Source: Saprospiraceae bacterium (GTDB taxonomy: Bacteria > Bacteroidota > Bacteroidia > Chitinophagales > Saprospiraceae). Taken from it: a DNA stretch of 64,000 nucleotides. Of the stretch, positions 8,804-16,522 are shown piece after piece. Made by a program: the position numbers and the translations under genes. The stretch spans positions 41,532 to 105,531 of the forward strand of contig JARGNR010000006.1 in NCBI GenBank assembly GCA_029212405.1, read 5' to 3'. How positions within the stretch are numbered: position 1 is the first letter of the stretch; the number at the start of each line of letters is the position of its first letter. The notes beneath the pieces were generated by a model, which was not told where the DNA came from, made no database searches, and saw only the letters and a list, made by a program, of their open reading frames with translations.

Positions 8804-9934
8804 CTATTGGGGTGGATTAATAATGATATCTCTATGAGCTATCCAATTTCCATTTTCATCTTTTTGCAAAGGTACAACATTTGAAAAGCCTCCTATTCGT
8901 GTTCTATTTTTCATCATATCTTCAGTAATAATTTCATCACCTTCAAACCAGGTGGAACTGATCCAGTACTCGTCAAAATCATCCCCTTTTAACGTCATAT
9001 GGACATGTGCTGGTTCTCCTAAGTTTGGATAGGGAGCGGGTTTAATCGTATAAAATTTATATCGTCCTTGTTCGTCTGTTTTTACCCAAGCCCGTATATG
9101 ACCATGTCGTAACCCATTTCCTGTTTCGTCCCCCTTCTTTTCATACAATCCTTTGGCATTGGTTTGATATGCATACACAATTACATTCTTCGCAGGTGAA
9201 ACTCCATCCTTCTGAAATATTGTACCCTCTAGGATCAATCTCTCTCCAGGTTCATCTTCTGTCGCAAGTTGTGCTTCCCATGAGATATCATTCGGAGCTT
9301 CATCCGCCCCACACCATTCGCAAGATGGTCGTTGGGTCCGATCCGTTTCTTTGACCAACACTGGCTTTTTGATCTCCATTTTCACAAAAGAGACCAATAC
9401 ACTATCTTGATTCTGTTTTAAATCTGCCAGAAAATGTTGGTCACTGCTGTTGATAAAGTTACTGCCCATTTTCCCTGTAAACTGTTTAAAATGAATATCA
9501 TATGCTTCGGGATGCGCTCCAATAACGGTGGTATGGATGTGTCTATTATCTGAAGAGGACCCATAATCTCCAGGTAAAATTGTTCGCACAAAAATTCTAC
9601 CTTGTTTATTCGTAATGGCCTCTCCATTGAGTCGAGCAGTTGTTTCATCTGATAAATTTGAAGGATGATATTCTCCGGTATCGTCCGTATGGTAAATGTG
9701 GATGCGTTGATTGGGTATGACTTGTTGTGTGGATTTATCAATCAATTCAATTCCTAACCATAGTGGTTTTCCAGGTTCATCTCCGTTCCCTATTTTAATA
9801 TGATGCGCTGGTGGCAACATAAAATACGCTTCCAATTCATTGAGATCAATGGAATTTAACTCAGCAATATTGCGATCAACGGCACAACTGAAAAGGCCAA
9901 CAATCAGTAATAACAAAGCAATTTTAGAGTTCAT
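8804..9934 (-). CDS. Lipoprotein with two tandem intradiol ring-cleavage dioxygenase-like domains
   Basis: This 376-residue protein has a lipoprotein signal ('GLFSC', C17) and two copies of the intradiol (protocatechuate/catechol 3,4-dioxygenase-like) beta fold. Copy 1 (about 55-185) has 'DDTGEYH' with Y89, 'ILPGDYG' with Y124 and 'NRHIHTT' with H132/H134. Copy 2 (about 230-372) has 'KGLYEKK' with Y264, 'IKPAPYPN' with Y302 and 'PAHVHMT' with H310/H312. In the known enzymes two Tyr and two His bind the catalytic Fe(III), so both copies keep a complete candidate set. A Cys pair 'CEWC' (205-208) sits in the linker. Extracytoplasmic cleavage of an aromatic diol is inferred; extracytoplasmic intradiol-like proteins are known but the substrate here is not. 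It follows the RibD-like gene by 28 bp. Confidence 0.8.
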   Translation of the reverse strand: MNSKIALLLLIVGLFSCAVDRNIAELNSIDLNELEAYFMLPPAHHIKIGNGDEPGKPLWLGIELIDKSTQQVIPNQRIHIYHTDDTGEYHPSNLSDETTARLNGEAITNKQGRIFVRTILPGDYGSSSDNRHIHTTVIGAHPEAYDIHFKQFTGKMGSNFINSSDQHFLADLKQNQDSVLVSFVKMEIKKPVLVKETDRTQRPSCEWCGADEAPNDISWEAQLATEDEPGERLILEGTIFQKDGVSPAKNVIVYAYQTNAKGLYEKKGDETGNGLRHGHIRAWVKTDEQGRYKFYTIKPAPYPNLGEPAHVHMTLKGDDFDEYWISSTWFEGDEIITEDMMKNRTRIGGFSNVVPLQKDENGNWIAHRDIIINPPQ

Positions 9935-9962
9935 AATGATCCATTTATATACTATGTATAAT

Positions 9963-10514
9963 TCATTCCTTTACCACTTTATAATGCAACTCCACCACCC
10001 CATCTCTATACGTCTGACTTTTCAATAAATGCAAAGTAAGTTCTTTCTGAATCTCATTAAAAAATAAGAGCCCTTCTCCAAGAATTATGGGTACTAGAGA
10101 AATCACGATGTCATCAACCAAGCCATTGTTCAAAAAGTTCGTAGCGGTTTCTGCACCTCCTACCATCCAAATATTTTTGAACCTTTTCTTTAAATCATCC
10201 TCAACCAGTTGTTTTATATCTCCTGAATAAAATGAAACACGATCACGATTTGATTGAAAAGGGCGCTTTGTCAAGACAATGACAGGAGTATTTGAATAGG
10301 GCCAACCCAATCTCAAAGCACCTTCATACGTTTTGGATCCCATTACATAACAATCAACGGATTGCATGAAGGTATGTATCTCTTCATCCGTCAATACATG
10401 TCCTCCTTCATAATGGTCTTTGGACTCCATCCAAGAAACACTCTCATCTGGTTTGGCAATAAATCCATCCAAACTGGATACCATATGAATTGTAACGGTA
10501 GATTCTGCCATCAT
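9963..10514 (-). CDS. RibD/DHFR-like reductase-domain protein
   Basis: The protein of about 183 residues resembles the stand-alone RibD C-terminal / dihydrofolate-reductase-like family. It has 'MVSSLDGFIA' near the N-terminus, 'YVMGSKTYEG' in the middle, 'PVIVLTKRPF', the nucleotide-binding 'IWMVGGAETATNFL' and 'LVPIILGEGLLFF'. These stretches fit an NAD(P)H-dependent reductase; the substrate is unknown and true DHFR or riboflavin function is not implied. Two consecutive ATGs (10514, 10511) are the plausible starts; an upstream in-frame TTG at 10526 is less likely. It is the first gene of a closely spaced minus-strand run that continues through the dioxygenase-like and lipoprotein genes. Confidence 0.8.
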   Translation of the reverse strand: MMAESTVTIHMVSSLDGFIAKPDESVSWMESKDHYEGGHVLTDEEIHTFMQSVDCYVMGSKTYEGALRLGWPYSNTPVIVLTKRPFQSNRDRVSFYSGDIKQLVEDDLKKRFKNIWMVGGAETATNFLNNGLVDDIVISLVPIILGEGLLFFNEIQKELTLHLLKSQTYRDGVVELHYKVVKE

Positions 10515-10709
10515 ATCTGACCACAAGTTTTAAAAATTAGAAAACTTTCTTAAAATAGATACTTTTTATGAGAATTGAATGAATTTAATGTTTGAATAAC
10601 ATTTCAATCTATCTCAATAGGCAGATGAATTTAAAACTTATCATAGGGAATGCACGACAATAAATGAAATTCATTAACGCAAAACTGTAATATGGTGTGG
10701 AATCAGTAC

Positions 10710-13265
10710 TTAAATTTTGATAAATATTTTTGAAGAAGTGCCTGATGTCAAAATATATGATCCCGCAGATAATCTACTTACATTGACTTGACTTCTATTG
10801 TTTTGCATGGTTTCCATCTTCATTGTTCCATCTAATGAAAATATCCTGACTTTCATTTGTTTGCTTGCATTTTCATCTTCTACAGTCAAATATGAATCCG
10901 TAACGGAAGGATAAATCTTCAAACTATTGTTCAGCTCTACTTCCTCAACACTGGTTTGATCCAACTGACTCAAATCGAATGTAAAAATCCCTCTTGCAAA
11001 ACTTCCAGCTACCAACAAATTATCAGGAGTTACAGCCAAATCAAAAGTTGGAAAAATAGGCATATTGTTCCCTAATCTATCCCATGTCTCTCCTCCATTT
11101 TGAGTAAAGAACACTCCTCCATCTGTTCCAACAAAAATTGTATTCTCTTCAGGATCACCAGGTAATATTAAAATATCATTGATGGCAATCTGAGGAAGGT
11201 TTCCATTGATGCTCACCCAATCATCCCCATTATTTGTAGATTTATAAATGTAGGGAGTATTGTCGTTGTCCTTATATCCCTGTATCGTCAAGTATACCGT
11301 ATTCTCATCATATAAGGAGGCCTTAATATCAGAAATATACCTTCTAGGTAAGCCATCATTGATTTGTTCCCAAGTGGTTCCAAAATTCAGAGATCTCCAT
11401 ACGAATCCATCTGATAACCCACAATACAAGATATTTTCATTAACAGGTGACTCATCTAAGGTTGTGATATTGTGTTCTATCCCATAGGTATCCAATGTAT
11501 CTGTCAAGTCCCCACTGATTGATTGCCAATCTGGCTGTCCGTCGATCACAAAGCTTCGGAACATTCGATTGGTCCCCGTATATAACAATGAAGGATCTAC
11601 CTTTGACATTATGTATTGCATATCCCAGTTTCTGCTGCCTGTTAAACCAGCAGATCCATTCTCATAATTCTCACCTCCATCAAATGTCACACGAATATTA
11701 CCCCGCTGCGTCTCCACATAATAGATTAATGGATTGGTAGGATGAAACACCATTTGAAATCCATCACCACCAAATATTCTAGGCCAATCGTTGACAAAAC
11801 TTTCATTTCCTCCTGTAGTACCATTATCTTGTGCACCTCCAAAGTACGATCCAACATCATGGGGACTAACGGCCACTCTATAAAACTGTGTAGAAATAAT
11901 GTTTTCTATATCTTCCCACTCTTCTGTAAAAACATTGCCCTTATACGCACCTCCATCGGTCGTCAAATACATATCTGTGCCATCAAACATCAAATCGTGT
12001 TTGTCTGCATGCACATCATACGACCACCAAGGAGGAGTGGATCTATTCCATGTTTGTCCTCCATCTTTCGTATCGTACATATCCACACCTAATACATAAA
12101 TGATGTCTTCATCAAACGGGCTTACTCTAATTTTACCAAAATACCATCCAAAACCGCCTAAAACGTTACATGGTAAACCAGTTTCTTCTGCAGTAGGTAC
12201 TTCGGTCCACGATTCTCCTGCATCACTGGTCTTATAAATTCCTTCCATATGATATCCACTATTGCAAAGTGTATCCATATTATCATGGACAAAAATACTA
12301 TACACCACATCTGGATTGCCTTCATACATTGCCAAACCCGGTCTTATCAGTTTGCCTTCTGGCAAGCCATTCCCAAGTCTAGTCCAATTTGCTCCCCCAT
12401 CTGTTGTTTTAAAAATCCCCACTTGATCACCTTCCAATATCGATTCTTCGTTATTTCGAATTCTAGTCCAGGAAGCAGCATATACAATATTGGGGTCTGC
12501 TGGATGTACTTCTATATCGATTATTCCTGTAGAGTCATTCAGATATAATACTTGTTCCCAATCGTCTCCTCCATTTATCGATTTATATAAACCTCGATCT
12601 GCTGTTCGAACAAATGGGATACCCATAGAAGCAGCATAAACTATATCAGAATTTGCTTTACTGATTCCAACTTCAGCAATGACTCCTGCATCTTCCAGAC
12701 CAGCCCTATTCCAGGATTCTCCACCGTCCACAGACTTGAATATGCCTCTTCCATTTTTTGCAAATCCAGAAATATTAAGATCTCCTGTCCCTACATAGAC
12801 CACTTCTCCATCATTCGGATCGTATTTCACATCACTTATCGTTGTTATATCTTCATTGTCAAAGACAGGATACCATTCTTCTCCAGCATTGGTGGTTTTA
12901 AATACACCTCCATAACCAAACCCAACCATCATTTCTGATTTATCAGTAGGATTCATAGCAATCGTATTAATTCTCCCTCCTATATTTCCAGGTCCTTCAT
13001 TTACCCAACTCCCATTTCGACTGGAAGAAGCATCCATTTGCTTTTTGACATCTGCAAGTGCTTTTTGATATGCTTTGTAAGCAAATTTGGTTTCAGGATA
13101 GTTTTTTGCCATCATGTGTCCTTCTTCCGGATAAAATTTTTCTTCCATTCTTTTTTCAAATGAAGTTTTAGCTTCAATTATTGGAGGAATCGGCTTTTCC
13201 TGACAAGCGGTAAACAAAAAAGAAGTGAATAGCAAGGATAAGATAAGTCTGTGCATGTATTTCAT
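10710..13265 (-). CDS. BNR/VPS10-sortilin-like beta-propeller with lipobox and T9SS tail
   Basis: This 851-residue exported protein is built of Asp-box (BNR) repeats: about eleven motifs of the S/T-x-D/N-x-G-x-x-W type are visible, such as 'TTNAGEEW', 'SVDGGESW', 'TTDGGANW', 'TSDAGESW', 'TKDGGQTW', 'STNNGDDW' and 'TQNGGETW'. This is the propeller of the sortilin/VPS10 and sialidase-like superfamily; there is no sign of a sialidase active site, so binding or scaffold function is likelier than hydrolysis. The N-terminus ends in 'FTAC' (C21), a good lipobox, while the last 70 residues ('LKIYPSVTDSYL' ... 'LSAGSYIL' ... 'KIFIKI') are a T9SS type A sorting domain. The combination of both signals is unusual. 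It follows upp with a 150-bp gap. Confidence 0.85.
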   Translation of the reverse strand: MKYMHRLILSLLFTSFLFTACQEKPIPPIIEAKTSFEKRMEEKFYPEEGHMMAKNYPETKFAYKAYQKALADVKKQMDASSSRNGSWVNEGPGNIGGRINTIAMNPTDKSEMMVGFGYGGVFKTTNAGEEWYPVFDNEDITTISDVKYDPNDGEVVYVGTGDLNISGFAKNGRGIFKSVDGGESWNRAGLEDAGVIAEVGISKANSDIVYAASMGIPFVRTADRGLYKSINGGDDWEQVLYLNDSTGIIDIEVHPADPNIVYAASWTRIRNNEESILEGDQVGIFKTTDGGANWTRLGNGLPEGKLIRPGLAMYEGNPDVVYSIFVHDNMDTLCNSGYHMEGIYKTSDAGESWTEVPTAEETGLPCNVLGGFGWYFGKIRVSPFDEDIIYVLGVDMYDTKDGGQTWNRSTPPWWSYDVHADKHDLMFDGTDMYLTTDGGAYKGNVFTEEWEDIENIISTQFYRVAVSPHDVGSYFGGAQDNGTTGGNESFVNDWPRIFGGDGFQMVFHPTNPLIYYVETQRGNIRVTFDGGENYENGSAGLTGSRNWDMQYIMSKVDPSLLYTGTNRMFRSFVIDGQPDWQSISGDLTDTLDTYGIEHNITTLDESPVNENILYCGLSDGFVWRSLNFGTTWEQINDGLPRRYISDIKASLYDENTVYLTIQGYKDNDNTPYIYKSTNNGDDWVSINGNLPQIAINDILILPGDPEENTIFVGTDGGVFFTQNGGETWDRLGNNMPIFPTFDLAVTPDNLLVAGSFARGIFTFDLSQLDQTSVEEVELNNSLKIYPSVTDSYLTVEDENASKQMKVRIFSLDGTMKMETMQNNRSQVNVSRLSAGSYILTSGTSSKIFIKI

Positions 13266-13326
13266 AAATGAGCGTTAAAGTAGAAACCGAAAATAGGGAT
13301 TGAATTAGAATTTCTGTGGTCATTTT

Positions 13327-13347
13327 CAGGAAACTAATAATTTCCTG
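13327..13347. terminator. Small hairpin between upp and the BNR-propeller gene
   Basis: A perfect 7-bp stem, CAGGAAA and TTTCCTG, with a 7-base loop lies about 70 bp after the stop of upp. It may end upp transcription, but on the minus strand no T run follows, so it could equally be a regulatory or chance structure. Confidence 0.3.
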
Positions 13348-13415
13348 TTTTCAACGGACAGTTTAATTACAATCATAAATGAAATTTCAAGAGTTTGGTT
13401 TTCCTACGAACAAAA

Positions 13416-14066
13416 TTAATCTTGCAACTTAGAACCATACGCTAAGTCGCCTGCATCTCCCAAACCTGGAACGATATAAGATTTTGCTGTCAATTCTTCA
13501 TCCTCTGCAGCTACCCAAAGGTGTGCATCTGGATAATGGCGTTCAATATAATTAATACCATTGGATGATGCTATCCCAATCGCAATATGAATCTGCTTTG
13601 GTTTTCCATGATCGAGAACGGCAGAAATCGTCTGTTGCATAGATGCCCCAGTCGCCAACATAGGATCTGAAATTACTAAAATAGCATCTTCAATAGAAGG
13701 GCAAGTCATGTATTGCATTTTAATCTCAAATGTACCGTCTTTGTGATGTTGTCGATAGGCAGAAACAAAAGCATTATCCGCTTTATCAAAGTAGGATAAC
13801 AGCCCATTATGGAGCGGTAGCCCAGCCCTTAAAATAGTTGCTAAAACTATGCGATCACTTGGAAGTTCACAATTGGATATACCAAGAGGAGTTTCTACTT
13901 GATTTGATTCAAACGTAAGATAACTACTTATTTCATAGGCAATAACTTGACCGATCCGTTCCAGGTTTTTTCTAAATCGCATCCGATCAGACTGTACATT
14001 CACATCTCTTATTTCAGCAACAAATTGGTTCAGTATGGTATTCTTATCAGATAGTCTATGCAACAT
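13416..14066 (-). CDS. upp: Uracil phosphoribosyltransferase
   Basis: This 216-residue enzyme converts uracil and PRPP to UMP in pyrimidine salvage. The PRPP loop 'DPMLATGAS' is at residues 134-142 and the uracil-binding C-terminal 'VPGLGDAGDLAYG' at 199-211; 'ATILRAGLPL' near residue 77 is also typical of the family. The ATG at 14066 gives the normal family length. A longer frame up to 14183 would overlap the divergent symporter gene and adds a non-conserved tail, so it is not used. The intergenic region of 108 bp with the symporter gene must hold divergent promoters. Confidence 0.93.
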   Translation of the reverse strand: MLHRLSDKNTILNQFVAEIRDVNVQSDRMRFRKNLERIGQVIAYEISSYLTFESNQVETPLGISNCELPSDRIVLATILRAGLPLHNGLLSYFDKADNAFVSAYRQHHKDGTFEIKMQYMTCPSIEDAILVISDPMLATGASMQQTISAVLDHGKPKQIHIAIGIASSNGINYIERHYPDAHLWVAAEDEELTAKSYIVPGLGDAGDLAYGSKLQD

Positions 14067-14116
14067 GTTCTTCTCTTTTTTGCAAACCCAATATAGCAAA
14101 GTGCGAGTGGCATTGT

Positions 14117-14124
14117 TACATTTG
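14117..14124 (+). promoter_or_regulatory. Candidate Bacteroidota -7 element for the symporter-murQ pair
   Basis: TACATTTG matches the TAnnTTTG -7 consensus of Bacteroidota vegetative sigma factor promoters and lies about 50 bp before the symporter ATG. No matching TTTG element is found at the usual spacing upstream, so the call rests on one box. Confidence 0.3.
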
Positions 14125-14174
14125 TGCTGTAAATTGATAAAAAAGTGGCTAAAAACCTCTAAAAATGTAAATAT

Positions 14175-15689
14175 ATGGGTCAACTTTCACCTACTTTGAT
14201 TCTGGCTATTATCGTCGGGTACTTTCTTGTTCTTATTGGGATTTCCTTTCTTTCATCGGGAAAGGGAGACAATAAAACATTCTTTACCGCCAATAAAAGT
14301 TCACCATGGTTATTAGTAGCCATTGGAATGATTGGCGCAAGTTTATCTGGTGTAACATTTGTATCCATACCCGGCTTGATTGGTAAAGAAAGTGGTCCAA
14401 ACATCAATTTCTCTTACATGCAAATGGTATTTGGATATTTATTAGGGTATGCTTTTATCGCTATGGTTTTATTGCCTATTTATTACAAATACAATCTAAC
14501 TTCTATTTATACCTACCTAGAAAAAAGATTAGGCCCCGCTGCATATAAGACGGGTGCTGGATACTTTTTATTATCCAGAGTAATTCAAGCTGCCTTCCGC
14601 TTGTATTTGGTGGCAATGATATTGGATATTTTTGTCACAGGTCCGCTAGGTGTTCCCTTTGTAGTTACGGTCATTATCACTATTATACTCATATGGATTT
14701 ATACGTTTAAAGGAGGTATTAAAACAATTGTAATCACGGACACTTTTCAGACGGTGAGCATGCTATTGGCCGTAGCCCTTACGATTTATGCCATTACGGA
14801 TAATATGGGAATTAGTTTCTCTGAAATGATAGACTTAATGAAGGAGGAAGGATATACCAGAACATTTTATTTTGAAGATGGATGGAACAACCCAAATAAC
14901 TTTTTCAAACAGTTTTTTAGTGGTGCTTTAATTGCTATTGTGATGACAGGCTTGGACCAGGATATGATGCAAAAAAACATTACATGCCGTACCATAGGTG
15001 ATGCACAAAAAAATGTATTTACATTTTCAATCATTTTAGTTTTTGCCAATCTATTATTTCTGACGTTAGGTGCATTGCTTTATATATTTGCTGCCAGCAA
15101 AGGGATAGAAGTTCCTGAACGTACAGATCAATTATTCCCGCTTATTGCCTTAAATCATCTTACTCCTACAGTAGGAATATTATTTATTTTGGGTTTAATT
15201 GCCGCAGCTTATTCCAGTGCTGATTCTGCTCTTACTAGTTTGACCACTTCCTTTTGTGTTGATTTCCTTGGAATGAATAGAGATGAAGATGAGGGAACAA
15301 ACCCCAATGCGCCAAAATCAAGAGTCAAAAACAATACTCGAACTCGATTATATGTGCATCTTGGATGGAGTACGATTTTACTATTTATCATCTTGATTTT
15401 TAATGCATTCAATGACGATTCAGTAATCAACAAGATATTTGTGGCTGCGACTTATACGTACGGCCCCATCCTAGGATTATTTTCTTTTGCAATCTTGACA
15501 ACTAGGAATACAAGAAATGATATGATACTTCCTATTTGTATTCTATCTCCAGTTTTATGTTATTTTATTAATAGCTATTCATCACAATTCCTTGGAGGGT
15601 TTACATGGGGATATCTCATACTAGCACTAAATGGAATACTCACTTTCACTGGACTTTTCATATTTTCAACTTCGAAGTCAAATGGATAA
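14175..15689 (+). CDS. Sodium:solute symporter (SSS family), probably for an amino sugar
   Basis: This 504-residue inner-membrane protein has about thirteen hydrophobic segments. Family landmarks are 'GASLSGVTFVSIPG' in the first repeat, 'YTFKGGIKTIVITDTFQ' at 176-192, and the Na+-site helix 'AAAYSSADSALTSL' at 343-356 with adjacent serines S347/S348. It uses the sodium gradient to import a small solute. The stop codon overlaps the murQ start by 8 bp (15682-15689), so the two are translationally coupled, and a role in importing N-acetylmuramic acid or an anhydro/peptide derivative is inferred from that neighbour. Sialic acid or another sugar remains possible. A charged insertion (residues 368-389) sits between helices. 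Confidence 0.85.
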   Translation: MGQLSPTLILAIIVGYFLVLIGISFLSSGKGDNKTFFTANKSSPWLLVAIGMIGASLSGVTFVSIPGLIGKESGPNINFSYMQMVFGYLLGYAFIAMVLLPIYYKYNLTSIYTYLEKRLGPAAYKTGAGYFLLSRVIQAAFRLYLVAMILDIFVTGPLGVPFVVTVIITIILIWIYTFKGGIKTIVITDTFQTVSMLLAVALTIYAITDNMGISFSEMIDLMKEEGYTRTFYFEDGWNNPNNFFKQFFSGALIAIVMTGLDQDMMQKNITCRTIGDAQKNVFTFSIILVFANLLFLTLGALLYIFAASKGIEVPERTDQLFPLIALNHLTPTVGILFILGLIAAAYSSADSALTSLTTSFCVDFLGMNRDEDEGTNPNAPKSRVKNNTRTRLYVHLGWSTILLFIILIFNAFNDDSVINKIFVAATYTYGPILGLFSFAILTTRNTRNDMILPICILSPVLCYFINSYSSQFLGGFTWGYLILALNGILTFTGLFIFSTSKSNG

Positions 15690-16488
15690 ACGAATAACAG
15701 AACAAGATTCTAACTATAGACATCTGGAGAAAAAATCAACGATCGAGATTCTCACTGATATAAACAATGAGGACAAAACCGTTCCTTTGGCTATTGAAAA
15801 GAGTCTACCTCAAATAGAAAAGCTTGCAGATGCTATTTTTGAGAAAATGAAAGTAGGTGGTCGCTTGTTTTATATCGGTGCAGGTACCAGTGGACGTTTG
15901 GGTATTGTGGATGCGAGTGAATGCCCTCCAACTTTTGGTGTTCCACATGACTGGGTAATAGGCCTGATGGCCGGAGGAGATAGTGCCATGAGAAAAGCAG
16001 TAGAATTTGCAGAAGACGATATCAATTTAGCATGGAAAGACTTGTCTGAATATGCGGTTGACTGCAATGATTTTGTTGTAGGTATCGCTGCATCAGGAAC
16101 AACTCCATATGTAGTAAATGGGTTGAAGGATTGTAATCAAAACAACATTCTCACCGGTTCTATTTCTTGTAATCCCAACTCAATTTTATCCCAAGCAGCA
16201 AAATTTCCTGTGGAGGTAATCGTGGGACCAGAATATGTAACAGGTTCTACTCGGATGAAGTCAGGTACTGCACAAAAACTTGTACTTAATATGATCAGTA
16301 CGTCCGTCATGATAAAATTAGGAAGAGTCAAAGACAACAAGATGGTCGATATGCAGCTGAGTAATAATAAACTCGTGGACCGAGGAACAAAAATGATAAT
16401 GGGTCGATCAGATTTGGAATATGAAGATGCTAAATCCCTACTTCTTGCTCATGGCAGTGTAAGAGCCGCACTAAAACAATTGTCTTAA
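15682..16488 (+). CDS. murQ: N-acetylmuramic acid 6-phosphate etherase
   Basis: This 268-residue SIS-domain enzyme cleaves the lactyl ether of MurNAc-6-phosphate to give GlcNAc-6-phosphate and D-lactate during cell-wall recycling. Motifs are 'GGRLFYIGAGTSGRLG' (59-74), 'DASECPPTFG' with E80, 'EFAEDD' with E111, 'GIAASGTTPYV' (134-144) and 'GSTRMKSGTAQK' (188-199). E80 and E111 align with the catalytic glutamates E83 and E114 of E. coli MurQ. The start at 15682 overlaps the symporter stop and removes a non-conserved 17-residue extension. A MurNAc kinase (MurK or AnmK) needed to make the substrate is not next to it. The gene converges on the first giant gene with only 34 bp between the stops. 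Confidence 0.93.
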   Translation: MDKRITEQDSNYRHLEKKSTIEILTDINNEDKTVPLAIEKSLPQIEKLADAIFEKMKVGGRLFYIGAGTSGRLGIVDASECPPTFGVPHDWVIGLMAGGDSAMRKAVEFAEDDINLAWKDLSEYAVDCNDFVVGIAASGTTPYVVNGLKDCNQNNILTGSISCNPNSILSQAAKFPVEVIVGPEYVTGSTRMKSGTAQKLVLNMISTSVMIKLGRVKDNKMVDMQLSNNKLVDRGTKMIMGRSDLEYEDAKSLLLAHGSVRAALKQLS

Positions 16489-16496
16489 TACGGCTC
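16463..16496. terminator. Weak inverted repeat between murQ and giant gene 1
   Basis: GAGCCG at 16463-16468 and CGGCTC at 16491-16496 can form a 6-bp stem over the murQ stop codon, with a 22-base loop. In the 34-bp gap between two converging genes it might serve as a bidirectional stop signal, but the loop is large and no T run follows on the plus strand. Confidence 0.25.
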
Positions 16497-16522
16497 AAGA
16501 CATTCTCTCCTTCTTTTATATT

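Noticed and set aside
14067-14183. 39-residue N-terminal extension of upp
   Set aside because: It is not like any uracil phosphoribosyltransferase, overlaps the divergent symporter gene, and the internal ATG gives the normal family length.
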